Below are positions 27,438-36,742 of a stretch of DNA of 58,566 nt, piece after piece. Position numbers and translations under genes: made by a program. Each line of letters begins with the position of its first letter. Within the stretch, counting starts at the first letter, position 1. The notes beneath the pieces were generated by a model. That model did no database searches. It was not told the origin of the DNA and saw only the letters and a program-made list of their open reading frames with translations. Source of the stretch: Streptomyces sp. CB02959 (lineage in GTDB: Bacteria > Actinomycetota > Actinomycetes > Streptomycetales > Streptomycetaceae); assembly GCF_002803155.1 (NCBI RefSeq), contig NZ_NNBP01000046.1:1-58566 (forward strand), given 5' to 3'.

Positions 27438-28229
27438 TCACGCCACTGTGGTTTGCCCCACGGTCACCGGCTCGTGGTGCGGATGTCGTGCCGGCAGTGC
27501 GGCGGCGGTGTGCTGGGTTTCGTCCTCGACGAATCGAGCCACGGCGCGGGCGCTCTCCAGGAACTGGGCGGGGAAGACGATGGTGGAGTTCTTCTCCGCG
27601 GCGATCTCGGAGAGGATCTGCAGGTTGCGCAGTTGCAGGGCGACGGGGTGGGCGCTGATGACGTCGGCGGCCTCGGCGAGGCGGTCCGCGCTCAGTGCTT
27701 CTCCCTCGGCGGCGATGATCTTGGCGCGCTTCTCCCGCTCGGCCTCGGCCTGGCGTGCCATGGCACGCTGCATCGTGGGCGGCAGCTCGATGTCCTTGAG
27801 CTCGACCAGCAGGACGTAGATGCCCCAGCGCTGGGTCAGGCCGTCGAGGATGTCCTTGATCCGAGTGTTGAGCGTCTCGGTGTCGGTGAGTACCTGGTCG
27901 AGGAGGGACCTGCCGACGACGTTGCGCACGGTGGTCTGGGCGATCTGGCCGATAGCGGCCGACACGTCCTCGATCTCCACGATGGACTTCACGGGGTCGA
28001 CACGGGGGAAGTAGGCGACCGCCGCAACACCGATGGAGACGTTGTCCCGGGTGATCACCTGTTGGGAAGGGATCGGCAGGGTCACCGTCCGTAGCGTGAC
28101 CTTCCGCATCCGGTCCGCCAACGGGATCATGAAACGAATTCCCGGATTCCGGACGTTGCGCAGTTTCCCGAAGCGGAACACCACTCCGCGCTGATATTGA
28201 CGCACGATCGCTACACCGAGGTTCGCCAC
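27438..28229 (-). CDS. SPFH/band 7 (stomatin-like) protein
   Basis: A 263-residue member of the SPFH family. The conserved opening is RQYQRGVVFRFGKLRNVRNP and GIRFMIPLADRM. VISIGVAAVAYF-type core strands follow (here NVSIGVAAVAYF), then RNVVGRSLLDQVL, and a long charged helix ending REKRAKIIAAEGEA, which drives oligomerisation. The N-terminus lacks the usual long hydrophobic anchor, so membrane attachment may be by a short hairpin. GTG 28229 is chosen because GGAGG lies eight bases before it. Stomatin-like proteins scaffold membrane proteases or channels. A DevR-like box is about 60 bases upstream. Confidence 0.88.
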   Translation of the reverse strand: MANLGVAIVRQYQRGVVFRFGKLRNVRNPGIRFMIPLADRMRKVTLRTVTLPIPSQQVITRDNVSIGVAAVAYFPRVDPVKSIVEIEDVSAAIGQIAQTTVRNVVGRSLLDQVLTDTETLNTRIKDILDGLTQRWGIYVLLVELKDIELPPTMQRAMARQAEAEREKRAKIIAAEGEALSADRLAEAADVISAHPVALQLRNLQILSEIAAEKNSTIVFPAQFLESARAVARFVEDETQHTAAALPARHPHHEPVTVGQTTVA

Positions 28230-28288
28230 GGCGCCCACCTCCTGGCTGTTCTTGCTCCACGGTGCCTGGCGTCGAGGCGCTGGCGCTT

Positions 28289-28302
28289 GGGCCCTACGGC
28301 CC
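28289..28302. promoter_or_regulatory. DevR/OsdR-like palindrome, site 3
   Basis: GGGCCCTACGGCCC lies between the divergent SPFH (start 28229) and STAS (start about 28451) genes. Confidence 0.55.
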
Positions 28303-28450
28303 TGTGTCCCGGGTCGAAACGACCGGATTCCGGCCCCGGCCTGGGAGGACCTCAAGGTCGACCCCGGCGCCATGCGGCTCTGCGACGGCTGCGCCGTTGT
28401 CAGCGAAGCCGGATGGATCCGCGGGACGACGCACCTTGCTGCGTTTCCTG

Positions 28451-28906
28451 ATGCCCTGCCCCGTGCGCGTCTTCGGTGCCCGGGAGCGGGAGGTCGCCCT
28501 GCAGTGGTTGGCGTCGCTCCCCGAAGGCCCCGGCATCTCCCACCGTCTCCTGGCCGACTCCCGGGTCCTCGTGATCGAGGCCCGACAACCTCTGCGCGCA
28601 CAGGACTTCGAAGCGCCGGCTGTGACCACGGACGACTGGCTGCGGACCCACGACGCGCTGGCCGGCCTCGTCATCCACGCGCGCGATTTCCCTGGTTGGG
28701 AGAACCTCAACAGCCTGGTCCGCCACGTGCAGTTCATCCACGATCACCACCGCCGCATCGAAAGGATCGCCATCGCCGCGGACAGCAAGGTCACCGCGCT
28801 GGCACCGCACCTCGCGAACCGGTTCGTCCACTCCAAGGTGCGGCACTTCGCATACGACGAACTCGACGACGCCCTCGCGTGGGCCGCCGGCCCCGGGGCA
28901 CCGTAG
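28451..28906 (+). CDS. SpoIIAA-like STAS-domain protein
   Basis: About 151 residues. From residue 20 the sequence matches the SpoIIAA-like STAS fold: VLVIEARQPLRAQDFEA, then a GLVIHARDFPGWENLNSLVR segment, then a helix with HHRRIERIAIAADSK and the C-terminal FAYDELDDALAWA. Members bind lipids or protein partners at membranes, and the function is mostly unknown. The open frame runs back to 28262, but its first 60 codons overlap the DevR-like site and look non-coding. ATG 28451 is the best start, although a later non-ATG start is possible. Confidence 0.75.
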   Translation: MPCPVRVFGAREREVALQWLASLPEGPGISHRLLADSRVLVIEARQPLRAQDFEAPAVTTDDWLRTHDALAGLVIHARDFPGWENLNSLVRHVQFIHDHHRRIERIAIAADSKVTALAPHLANRFVHSKVRHFAYDELDDALAWAAGPGAP

Positions 28907-29084
28907 CGTTCCCTCTTTCCACGTGCTGTCGCCGTACGGGCGGTGAGGGGCCCTCTGCGCGAGGGGTGCCGGTGGGGCGTCAGGTCGGCCCGTCTCGTCG
29001 GAGAATCCCGATGGGCATCGGGCGCGGCCGCCTGGGGCACTACGGGCCGGGACAGGGCTTGCGGGGGCAGCCGTTGAGGGTGAG

Positions 29085-29503
29085 TCAGGCTGTCGCGCAG
29101 ACGCCCTCGACGAACCGGCCGACCTGCTTCTCCGAGAGGTGGCGGGCAAGGTCCGCCTCGCTGATCATCCCCACCAGACGGTGATCGGAAATGATAGGAA
29201 GCCTCCGGATGTGATCCCTTTTCATCGTCTGGAGGACGTGACCCGCGTCGGCTTCGACATCGATGGTGACGGGCTTGCCCTGCGCCAGTTGCCCCGCGGT
29301 CATCACCTTCGGGTCTTTGCCCTTGGCCAGGCACTTCACGACGATGTCACGATCGGTGATGATCCCGTGCAACCGGTCGTCCGGGCCGCAGATCGGCAGG
29401 GAACCGATGTTCAGCTCGCTCATCCGGCGTGCGGCGCTCTCCAGCGTCTCGTCTCCCGCACACAGGTCCCGCCGGCGTGCATGATGTCTCGCGCGGTGGT
29501 CAT
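29085..29503 (-). pseudogene. CBS-pair protein gene with a frameshift
   Basis: The N-terminus MTTARDIMHAGGTCVRE is in the frame of ATG 29503. From about 29455 the rest (GDETLESAARRM to GRFVEGVCATA) is in another frame. The missing base is probably the second A of GAGAACGAG. Restored, it is a normal protein of about 139 residues with two CBS motifs (GIITDRDIVVKCL; GMISEADLARHL), the type also called HRP1 in mycobacteria. Its end is convergent with the STAS gene. As written the product is not made; assembly error is possible. Confidence 0.85.
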
Positions 29504-29745
29504 GGCCGTCCTCCAGGAACGGAACCCCGACCTCACCGGCCACCGCGCCCACCGGCGGGTGCTCACGCGGCAAGGCGTCTCCCCCACCAGTGTTGCGCCC
29601 GGAACACACCGGTCGCCAATCCGAAGCGGGGAGCTTGTCCGGCTCTCCCCCGCCCCCGGTGGTGGCCGCCCGTCGTGCCGCTCCTCGTCGACGGCGCCAT
29701 GCTGGAAGAGGGATTGACGACACTACGCGGCCGGGAGGGATGGCC

Positions 29746-30636
29746 ATGGTCCCCATGGGAGTCGGACGGCCGATCGTGGCCGGTGTGGCCCCGGATCCCA
29801 CTCAGCGGACGGCACTGGCCTGGGCAGCGGACCAGGCGGCCCTCCGCCGGATGCCACTCCGCCTGGTCCACGCCGAGGGGGTACCCACCGGTGGTTACCG
29901 GAAGTCGGAGGTTCGGCCGTCATGGGAGGAGTGGAACCAGGCACTGCACGAAACCGGCGAGCGCGTGCTCAACAGCGCGGTCGCATTCGTCGAGGAGCGG
30001 CAACCGCAGGTGGTGCTCTCGGCGCTGCTGGCCGAGGGCGAACCGGCGTGGGTACTGCGCGAACAGGCCCGTGACGCCGCCGAGGTGGTGTTGGGCTCCC
30101 GTCACCTGGGTCCGATGGAAGGGGACTTCAGCCCGGCTTCCGTCGCGCTGCCCGTCATGACACACGCCTCCTGCCCGGTAGTCGTGGTACCCGAACCGGA
30201 ACACCGCGCCCAGGACCCGGCGTTCGTCGTCGTCGGCGTCGACGGCAGCGCGCACTCCGCGGCCGCGGTGGACGTCGCCTTCCAACAGGCCGCCCTGCAC
30301 GGCGCCGTCCTGCGAGCCCTGTACGTGCACAGCCCCGAACGGTTCGGCAGGGTCGACGAGCACACTGCACACGACGCGTGCCGAAGTCTCCTGTCCGAGA
30401 CCGTGGCCGGCCGCACCGCGACCTACCCCGAAGTCGTGGTCCATCAGGAGGTCCTGCTCGGCCACCCCGTGGAAGAGCTGGCCAAGGCGTCGGCGCACGC
30501 CCGGTGCCTGGTGGTGGGGACCCGCGGGCGCGGCGGCTTCACCGGCATGCTGCTCGGTTCGGTCAGCCAAGGCATGCTTCACTATGCACAGTGCCCCGTC
30601 ATCGCCGTACCGCAGCCCGGGAACAACACGCCCTGA
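29746..30636 (+). CDS. Tandem USP
   Basis: A 296-residue protein that is a close relative of the USP at 89-967 along the whole length, including AVDVAFQQAALHGAVLRALY against AVDVASQEAALHGAVLRALY. Domain 2 has an intact motif (GTRGRGGFTGMLLGS); domain 1 is degenerate (GSRHLGPMEGDF). Three ATG codons lie close together at 29740, 29746 and 29755; 29746 sits seven bases after GGGAGG and is preferred. It is divergent from the frameshifted CBS gene across about 240 bases. Confidence 0.92.
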   Translation: MVPMGVGRPIVAGVAPDPTQRTALAWAADQAALRRMPLRLVHAEGVPTGGYRKSEVRPSWEEWNQALHETGERVLNSAVAFVEERQPQVVLSALLAEGEPAWVLREQARDAAEVVLGSRHLGPMEGDFSPASVALPVMTHASCPVVVVPEPEHRAQDPAFVVVGVDGSAHSAAAVDVAFQQAALHGAVLRALYVHSPERFGRVDEHTAHDACRSLLSETVAGRTATYPEVVVHQEVLLGHPVEELAKASAHARCLVVGTRGRGGFTGMLLGSVSQGMLHYAQCPVIAVPQPGNNTP

Positions 30637-30689
30637 CGGCCTGCCGATCCCACGCTCGTTCAGCCGTCGGGCCGCTCACGTTGCGCGGT

Positions 30690-31131
30690 TCACCTTCGCA
30701 CGACGACGACCGGGCAGGGCGCGTGCTGGGCGCAGTGCCGGCCGACCGACCCCAGCAGAGCGCCGGCGAACCCTCCGTGGCCGTGGCTGCCCACCACCAA
30801 CAGATCGCCGCCCCTGGCTTGGTCCAGCGGCGGGCGTGCCGTAGGCCAGGCCGCAGCGGACCCGAGCCATCTGCTCCGGCGGCACCGCCTCCTTGACGGC
30901 GTCGTCGAGGGCACGGCTCGCCGCGCCTTTGATGTCGCCGGCCAGCTCCTGTGGTGCGTCGATCCAACCGATCGACCCGTACAGCGGCGGATACTCCCAT
31001 GCCGTCACCGCGTAGACGGCACTGTCGGTCAGCTCGGCCTGGCGCACTGCCCAGCGCAGGGCCTCCTTCGAGGATTCGGAGCCGTCGACGCCCACCACGA
31101 TGCGGCCCCGCTCCCTCGCACCTCCGCTCAT
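30690..31131 (-). pseudogene. Single-domain USP gene with a frameshift
   Basis: ATG 31131 begins a USP domain (RIVVGVDGSESSKEALRWAV). Near 30825, after GLAYGTPAA, the frame is lost, and the remaining LDQARGGDLLVVGSHGHGGF to CPVVVVRR is in another frame ending at 30690. Restored, it would be about 147 residues with one good nucleotide motif (GSHGHGGFAGALLGS). It is the only single-domain USP here. It is divergent from the intact USP at 31373 with a DevR-like box midway. Confidence 0.85.
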
Positions 31132-31243
31132 GGCGCCCTCCACGGTCTGCCCTTCCGGCAGCAACGACATCGCCTTGCCACCTCGCCCTCAGCCTCCCTT
31201 TTCCCGGCGGCACCACGCACGGGGCCACCCGTCCACGGCACCA

Positions 31244-31257
31244 GGGCCGCATGGCCC
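31244..31257. promoter_or_regulatory. DevR/OsdR-like palindrome, site 4
   Basis: GGGCCGCATGGCCC is central in the 241-base gap between two divergent USP genes (starts 31131 and 31373). Confidence 0.6.
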
Positions 31258-31372
31258 CTGCGCGGCCGTTCGACCTCTGTGTGAGGGGCCACGGGTGAAT
31301 GACGATGGGAGGGTGGGTGCCGCATCGCGTCCCGGCCGTCCGATCCGTGCGCCCCGTGAGGTGGTGAGCCGT

Positions 31373-32233
31373 ATGAGTACGCCACTGGTCGTCGGCACCG
31401 ACGGCTCCGACGACGCCCTGCGCGCAGTGGACTGGGCCGCCGACGAAGCAGCTCTGCGTGGTTGTCCGCTCCAGGTCCTGCACGCGTCGCTGTGGGAGCC
31501 GTACGCGGACTCGACGATGCCCGCAACCGGGAAGGCGCAGGCACGGCGGGAGGCCGCGGCCCGGGACGTGGTCGCCGGCGCCGCGGAGCGGGTGCGGCTG
31601 CGTCGGCCGGAGGTGGCCGTGTCCGCCGTGGTCCGGGAGGACGATCCGGTCTACGCGTTGGTCGACGCGAGCGATCACGCCGCGATGGTCGTGGTCGGCA
31701 GCCGAGGACACGGTCTGTCCGGCGTCGTGCTGGGTTCGGTGAGCCTGACGCTCTCGGCCCGGGCCCACTGCCCGGTGGTCGTGGTGCGGGGCGGCCGTGA
31801 CGCGGGGCCCGGGCGCGGGCCGTGGGTCTTGCTCGGGCTCGCGGCAGTGGACCGGAATCCTGCGGCGGCCGACTTCGCGTTCGCGGAAGCCGCGCTGCGC
31901 GGCTGCGGGGTCACCGTCGTACACGCCACCACCCGCGCCGGTCTGTCCGCAGCGGACCAGGCCCGACGGGAGCAGGCGGTCCACGGCTGGCTCGACGAGG
32001 TCCTGGAGCGGCCCGTCGCGGGGCACCCCGAGGTGCCGGTACGCCGGGTCGTCGTCGGTGGCCGCGCGCAGGCGGCACTGCTCGGGGCCGCGAAGGGCGC
32101 GGAGTTGCTGGTACTGGGGGCCCGCCGGCGGGCGAACCCGCTCGGGCCGCAACTGGGGCGGATCAACCACTCGGTGCTCCATCAGGCACCGTGCACCGTC
32201 GCGATCGTCCCGGTGCAGCCGACCGGTGGGTGA
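31373..32233 (+). CDS. Tandem USP
   Basis: A 286-residue protein. Domain 1 begins TPLVVGTDGSDDALRAVDWA and has a near-canonical motif GSRGHGLSGVVLGS that is one residue shorter than usual. Domain 2 is degenerate (GARRRANPLGPQLG), so nucleotide binding is likely one-sided. ATG 31373 follows GAGGTGGTGAG. The DevR-like palindrome is about 120 bases upstream. It stands alone, with the P1B-5 ATPase about 450 bases downstream on the same strand. Confidence 0.92.
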   Translation: MSTPLVVGTDGSDDALRAVDWAADEAALRGCPLQVLHASLWEPYADSTMPATGKAQARREAAARDVVAGAAERVRLRRPEVAVSAVVREDDPVYALVDASDHAAMVVVGSRGHGLSGVVLGSVSLTLSARAHCPVVVVRGGRDAGPGRGPWVLLGLAAVDRNPAAADFAFAEAALRGCGVTVVHATTRAGLSAADQARREQAVHGWLDEVLERPVAGHPEVPVRRVVVGGRAQAALLGAAKGAELLVLGARRRANPLGPQLGRINHSVLHQAPCTVAIVPVQPTGG

Positions 32234-32680
32234 GAGGGCGTCGGGGTACTTCTCCCACTCGGGCGGCTGTTCCGTCGTCGCCCTCTTCGCGTACGGGCGG
32301 TGAGGCGAGCCGCCACCGGATCTCCCGGAGCGGAAGGCCGTTCAGGCTCCGTCGTCGCCGGGCCCCCGCATCGCGCCGTGCACCGCGAGGGACCGGACGG
32401 CCCTGCGGTTGCGGCCCGTCCGGACCTTGGTCCGGAGCAGCCGCCGCACCGACCATGGCATGTACGCGGAATGGTCCTCCGCGGCCGGAGCGGACGTCCG
32501 GAGGGCGGCCGCTCCGGTTTGCCGGGCAGACCGAGCGGGCGCGCCCCGGCAAGGGGCCGTCCGGCACTGGCGGGCCGCCGGGCGCCGTGCTGACCTAGAA
32601 GCCGGAGGACCTGACTACTACCGGGACACGGGTTCGACGCCGGGATCGCCGCGCGGATCCCGGCAGGACCGGAGGCCGCC
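32234..32680. other. Leader of the P1B-5 ATPase gene
   Basis: About 450 bases without a recognised gene. It contains an 18-base inverted repeat at 32419-32436 and a near-match to the island palindrome with a spacer one base longer (GGGACCGGACGGCCC, near 32390). Confidence 0.45.
32419..32436. promoter_or_regulatory. Inverted repeat upstream of metal ATPase
   Basis: TCCGGACC, TT, GGTCCGGA: perfect eight-base arms. It lies about 245 bases before GTG 32681. It may be an operator for a metal- or redox-sensing repressor (inference). Confidence 0.45.
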
Positions 32681-35023
32681 GTGCGGTGGGCTGAGGAGCA
32701 GGGAGTGGAGCGGGCGTCACGGACCGCGGATTCGGGGCGGCACCGGCTGGGCCCGTTGCTGCTGATCGCGACGACAGCGGCTCTGGTGGCCGGCGGGTTG
32801 GCCTGGCTGGTCGGGCGCGGGGAGCTCGCCGACGTGTGCTGGGCCATCGGCACGGTGATCGGTGTCGCCCCCGCGGTGACCTGGGTCGTCGGCGCACTGC
32901 GGCGGGGCCGGGTGGGGGTCGATCTGATCGCGGTGCTGGCCCTGGCCGGGACGCTGGTCGTCGGCGAGTACCTTGCCGGAGCGCTGATCGCGGTGATGCT
33001 GGCGACCGGACGGACGTTGGAGGCCGCCGCCGGTCGTCGGGCCTCCCGCGATCTGCAGGCCCTGTTGGAGCGGGCGCCGCGCACCGCCCGGTGCCGCCGC
33101 GGTGGGGAGATCGTCCTGGTAGACCTCGACGAGGTCGCCGTGGGCGAGGTGCTCGTGGTTGGCTCCGGTGAGGTGGTACCGGTCGACGGCGCGGTCACGG
33201 CGGGCTTGGCGGTTCTGGACGAGTCCGTGCTCAGCGGTGAACCGGAGCAGGTGGAAAGGCGATCGGGCGACGAGGTACGCAGTGGCGTGGTGAACGCCGG
33301 CGGCGTCTTCGACCTCACGGCGACGGCGACCGCACGGGACAGCACGTACGCGGGGATCGTGCGGCTGGCCCGGGAGGCGGCGGCGGAGCGGGCACCGGCG
33401 GTGCGCCTGGCGGAGCGGTACGCCTCCTGGTTCCTGCCGCTGACGCTGGGACTGGCCGGGGTCGCCTGGGCGCTGAGCGGGGAACCGGTCCGGGCGGTGG
33501 CCGTGCTGGTGGTGGCGACCCCTTGCCCGTTGCTGCTGGCGGTGCCGGTGGCCGTCGTCTCCGGCATGTCACGGGCGGCCCGACGAGGCGTGATCGTGCG
33601 GGACGGCCGGGCGCTGGAGTCCCTGGGCCGGGCCCGCACCCTGGTGATCGACAAGACCGGGACGCTGACGGCGGGCCGACCGCGGGTACGGGAGGTCGCA
33701 GCGGCACCCGATGGCCTCTCCCCCGCCGAGGTGCTGCGGCTGGCCGCCTCCGTCGACCAGGTCTCGGTGCACGTCCTCGCCATGGCGATCACCCGTGAAG
33801 CACGCGACCGCGGCCTCGGCCTGTCCCTGCCCGGCGGGGTCGTCGAGGAGCCCGGGCGCGGCGCCGCCGGCACCGTGGACGGTCGGCGGATCACCGTCGG
33901 CCGGACCGACCTGGCGTCGGCGGAGCTGCCCGGTTGGGCCCGGACCGTGGACAACTGCGCACTCCTCGACGGGGCCACGGTCGCCTGGGTCACGGTCGAC
34001 GGCAGACTCAGTGGTGCCGTACTGCTCCACGATCCACTGCGCCGGGATGCGCCACACACCGTCCGGCGACTGCGGACGGCGGGACTGACCAGGCTCCTGC
34101 TGCTCACCGGGGACCGTCCCGAACCGGCCCGTCAGGTCGGGACCGTGCTGGGTCTGGACGACGTCCGGGCCGGGCAGTTGCCCGCCGACAAGGTCCGGGC
34201 CGTGCGGGAGGAGTGCGGGCACGCGGTCACCATGATGGTCGGCGACGGCGTCAACGACGCGCCGGCCTTGGCCGCCGCCGACATCGGCGTCGCCATGGGG
34301 GCGCGCGGCGCCACCTCGGCCTCCGAAGCCGCCGACATCGTGTTGAGCACCGACCGGGTCGCCCGCCTCGCCGACGCCATGGACATCGCCGTACGGGCCC
34401 GTCGGATCGCAGTGCAGAGCGCGGCGGGCGGCATGGCGCTGTCGCTGCTGGCGATGGTCGCCGCGCTGCTGGGGCTGCTGCCACCGGCTGCCGGTGCGCT
34501 CCTCCAGGAGGCCATCGACGTGGCGGCCATCCTCAATGCGCTGCGCGTCGTGCTGCCGGCGCCGGGTACCGGCGGGCCGCCCCTCGAACCAACTGCCGAA
34601 CAGCTCATCCTCCGCTTCGCCGCCGAACACGAAGACCTGCGCGGCGCATTGGACGCCATCCGGGAGGCGGCGAGCCTGCTCTCCGTCGATCCGGGCCCAC
34701 GTGCCCTGGCGGCCGTCCACCACGTCGACCGTCTGCTCACCGAGCGGTTGCTTCCACACGAGCACGCCGAGGAGCATCAGCTCTATCCCGCCCTGAACGA
34801 GCAGTTCGGCGGCCCGGACACCACGGAGACCATGAGTCGCGCGCACGCAGAGATCGAGCGACTGGCCCGTCGCATCGCCGCGCATCTCACCATCGCCGAT
34901 GGGGCGGGTGCCCTGCTCCCGGAGCAACTGGACGACCTCCGGGCGTCGTTGTACGGCCTGCACACGGTGCTGCGGCTCCATTTCAGCCAGGAGGAGGAGA
35001 GCTACTTCTCGCTCTCGTCCTGA
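32681..35023 (+). CDS. P1B-5-type metal ATPase with hemerythrin domain
   Basis: A 780-residue membrane pump. The transport motif in the core helix is TPCP (T280-P281-C282), not the CPC of copper or zinc pumps. D324 in DKTGT is phosphorylated and GDGVNDAPAL is present. No N-terminal metal-binding domain is seen. From about residue 637 a hemerythrin-like domain follows, with histidine and acidic ligands in HEDLRGAL, HEHAEEHQLYP, HAEIERL and HTVLRLHFSQEEE. This layout is that of P1B-5 ATPases such as Nia of Sinorhizobium, which respond to nickel and iron. The di-iron domain could sense oxygen, iron or redox state. GTG 32681 follows GGAGG by five bases. A nickel-dependent hydrogenase is encoded in the same window. 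Confidence 0.88.
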   Translation: MRWAEEQGVERASRTADSGRHRLGPLLLIATTAALVAGGLAWLVGRGELADVCWAIGTVIGVAPAVTWVVGALRRGRVGVDLIAVLALAGTLVVGEYLAGALIAVMLATGRTLEAAAGRRASRDLQALLERAPRTARCRRGGEIVLVDLDEVAVGEVLVVGSGEVVPVDGAVTAGLAVLDESVLSGEPEQVERRSGDEVRSGVVNAGGVFDLTATATARDSTYAGIVRLAREAAAERAPAVRLAERYASWFLPLTLGLAGVAWALSGEPVRAVAVLVVATPCPLLLAVPVAVVSGMSRAARRGVIVRDGRALESLGRARTLVIDKTGTLTAGRPRVREVAAAPDGLSPAEVLRLAASVDQVSVHVLAMAITREARDRGLGLSLPGGVVEEPGRGAAGTVDGRRITVGRTDLASAELPGWARTVDNCALLDGATVAWVTVDGRLSGAVLLHDPLRRDAPHTVRRLRTAGLTRLLLLTGDRPEPARQVGTVLGLDDVRAGQLPADKVRAVREECGHAVTMMVGDGVNDAPALAAADIGVAMGARGATSASEAADIVLSTDRVARLADAMDIAVRARRIAVQSAAGGMALSLLAMVAALLGLLPPAAGALLQEAIDVAAILNALRVVLPAPGTGGPPLEPTAEQLILRFAAEHEDLRGALDAIREAASLLSVDPGPRALAAVHHVDRLLTERLLPHEHAEEHQLYPALNEQFGGPDTTETMSRAHAEIERLARRIAAHLTIADGAGALLPEQLDDLRASLYGLHTVLRLHFSQEEESYFSLSS

Positions 35024-35140
35024 CTGCCGCCGGTCGGCGAGGACCTCAGGAGTGGGGGATCGGGCGGCTGGGCGATGCGGCTCCGCCCGCCGCGCATGCC
35101 GACCTGAGGCCGCCCGGCTCCCGCGCGCCGTCCTGACCGA

Positions 35141-36412
35141 TCACCCGCGTGATGGCGTACGGCGCACCGCATAGACCGCGGCTCCGACGGCCAGAACCGC
35201 GGCCCCCGCGGCGACGGAGGTCAGCGGAAGGGCGAAGGCCAGGACGAGGCAGCCGGTCAGGCCGACGGCGGGAATGATCCTGGCGGGGCGGCCTTCGGCC
35301 GGTGTGAGGGTCCATGCCGAGGCGTTGGCGATGGCGTAGTAGACAAGGACGCCGAAGGAGGAGAAGCCGATCGCGGCACGGATGTCCGCAGTCGCGGCCA
35401 CGGCGGCGACCACGACGCCGACAGCGATTTCGGCCCGGTGCGGCACCTTGAACTTCGGATGCACCGCGGCGAGGTGGTGGGGCAGGTGGCGGTCGCGGGC
35501 CATGGCCAGGGTGGTGCGGGAGACGCCGAGAATCAGAGCGAGCAAAGAGCCCAGCGCGGCGACGGCTGCGCCGACCCGCACCACGGGGGTGAGTCCGCCG
35601 GCTCCTGCCGCGCGGGCGGCTTCGGCCAGCGGCGCCGCGGCCGCGGCCAGTCCGTCGGGACCCAGCACGAGCAGGACGGCGACGGCGACCACGGTGTACA
35701 CGAGCAGCGTGATGCCCAGCGCGACCGGGATCGCCCGCGGGATCGTGCGCGCGGGGTCGCGGACCTCCTCGCCGAGCGTGGCGATGCGGGCGTAGCCGGC
35801 GAAGGCGAAGAACAGGAGCCCCGCGGCCTGGAGCACGCCGACGACGGTGGCGTCCGAGCCGACGTCCAGCCTGGCGGTCTCGGTCGTACCGGAGGTGAGC
35901 GCGGCGACCACCACGGCTGCCAGGACCGCCAGCACCACGGTGACGATCGCGCGCGTGAGCAGAGCGGACTTGTGCACGCCGACGTAGTTGACCGCGGTCA
36001 GCGCCAGCACTGCGGCGGCCGCGATCGCGTGTGCCTGGCCGGGCCAGACGTAGCTGCCGACGGTCAGGGCCATGGCTGCGCAGGAGGCGGTCTTGCCCAC
36101 CACGAACGCCCACCCGGCCAGGTATCCCCAGAACTCGCCGAGCCGCTCGCGGCCGTAGACGTAGGTGCCGCCGGAGGCCGGGTAGCGGGCGGCGAGCCCG
36201 GCGGAGGACTTTGCGTTGCAGTAGGCGACGACTGCTGCGCAGCCGAGGCCGACCAGCAGGCCGGAACCGGCTGCCCTCGCGGCCGGGGCCAAGGAGGCGA
36301 AGATCCCGGCACCGATCATCGAGCCCAGGCCGATCACCACGGTGTCCATGACCCCCAGTCGCCGCTGGAGTTCTCCAGGTGACCTGGGTGTGGGCGAGGG
36401 CGTGCTGCTCAA
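35141..36412 (-). CDS. APC-family amino acid permease
   Basis: A 423-residue integral membrane transporter with about twelve hydrophobic segments. The first helix has the APC signature VVIGLGSMIGAGIFAS, and AGYARIATLGEEVRDPARTIPRA in the middle is typical of the family. The ATG-initiated frame would add a long charged leader. I prefer a TTG at 36412, which gives LSSTPSPTPRSPGELQRRLG (read as Met first) and has a GGAG site eight bases upstream. The substrate is unknown. It is convergent with the P1B-5 ATPase and is one of few non-stress genes in the window. Confidence 0.85.
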   Translation of the reverse strand: MSSTPSPTPRSPGELQRRLGVMDTVVIGLGSMIGAGIFASLAPAARAAGSGLLVGLGCAAVVAYCNAKSSAGLAARYPASGGTYVYGRERLGEFWGYLAGWAFVVGKTASCAAMALTVGSYVWPGQAHAIAAAAVLALTAVNYVGVHKSALLTRAIVTVVLAVLAAVVVAALTSGTTETARLDVGSDATVVGVLQAAGLLFFAFAGYARIATLGEEVRDPARTIPRAIPVALGITLLVYTVVAVAVLLVLGPDGLAAAAAPLAEAARAAGAGGLTPVVRVGAAVAALGSLLALILGVSRTTLAMARDRHLPHHLAAVHPKFKVPHRAEIAVGVVVAAVAATADIRAAIGFSSFGVLVYYAIANASAWTLTPAEGRPARIIPAVGLTGCLVLAFALPLTSVAAGAAVLAVGAAVYAVRRTPSRG

Positions 36413-36742
36413 CTTCGGCGCTCCTTGTCTGCCTCGGCCCCTTGGTGGCCGTGTCCGCGAGCACGTGGCCTGCGGTCCGCGCAGACGATAGGGGATCGAC
36501 GTGAACACGTCGGGCCGGTGGAGCCGTGAACGGCGTCCCAGGCGGGTGGGCAGACGCCGAGCCGGCCGGGAGCAGGTACGGGGCAACGAGGCAGCCGCCG
36601 GACAGGCGGCGGCTGTTGGAGGAGAGCGCCGCAGCGTCGGCGAAGGCGGCAGTGGCGTGGTGTGCCGGGAGAGGCGTGAGTGGTCGGAGAGGGCGGGGTG
36701 CGAGGCCCACAGGCGTGGGCGAACGCGTACGCGAGCCGGCGC
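36413..36742. other. Gap between permease and nitroreductase genes
   Basis: About 330 bases holding the permease promoter and the nitroreductase end. I see no gene and no island-type palindrome. Confidence 0.4.

Noticed and set aside
32182..34107. 641-residue minus-strand frame
   Set aside because: Ser/Thr/Arg-rich shadow of the metal ATPase.
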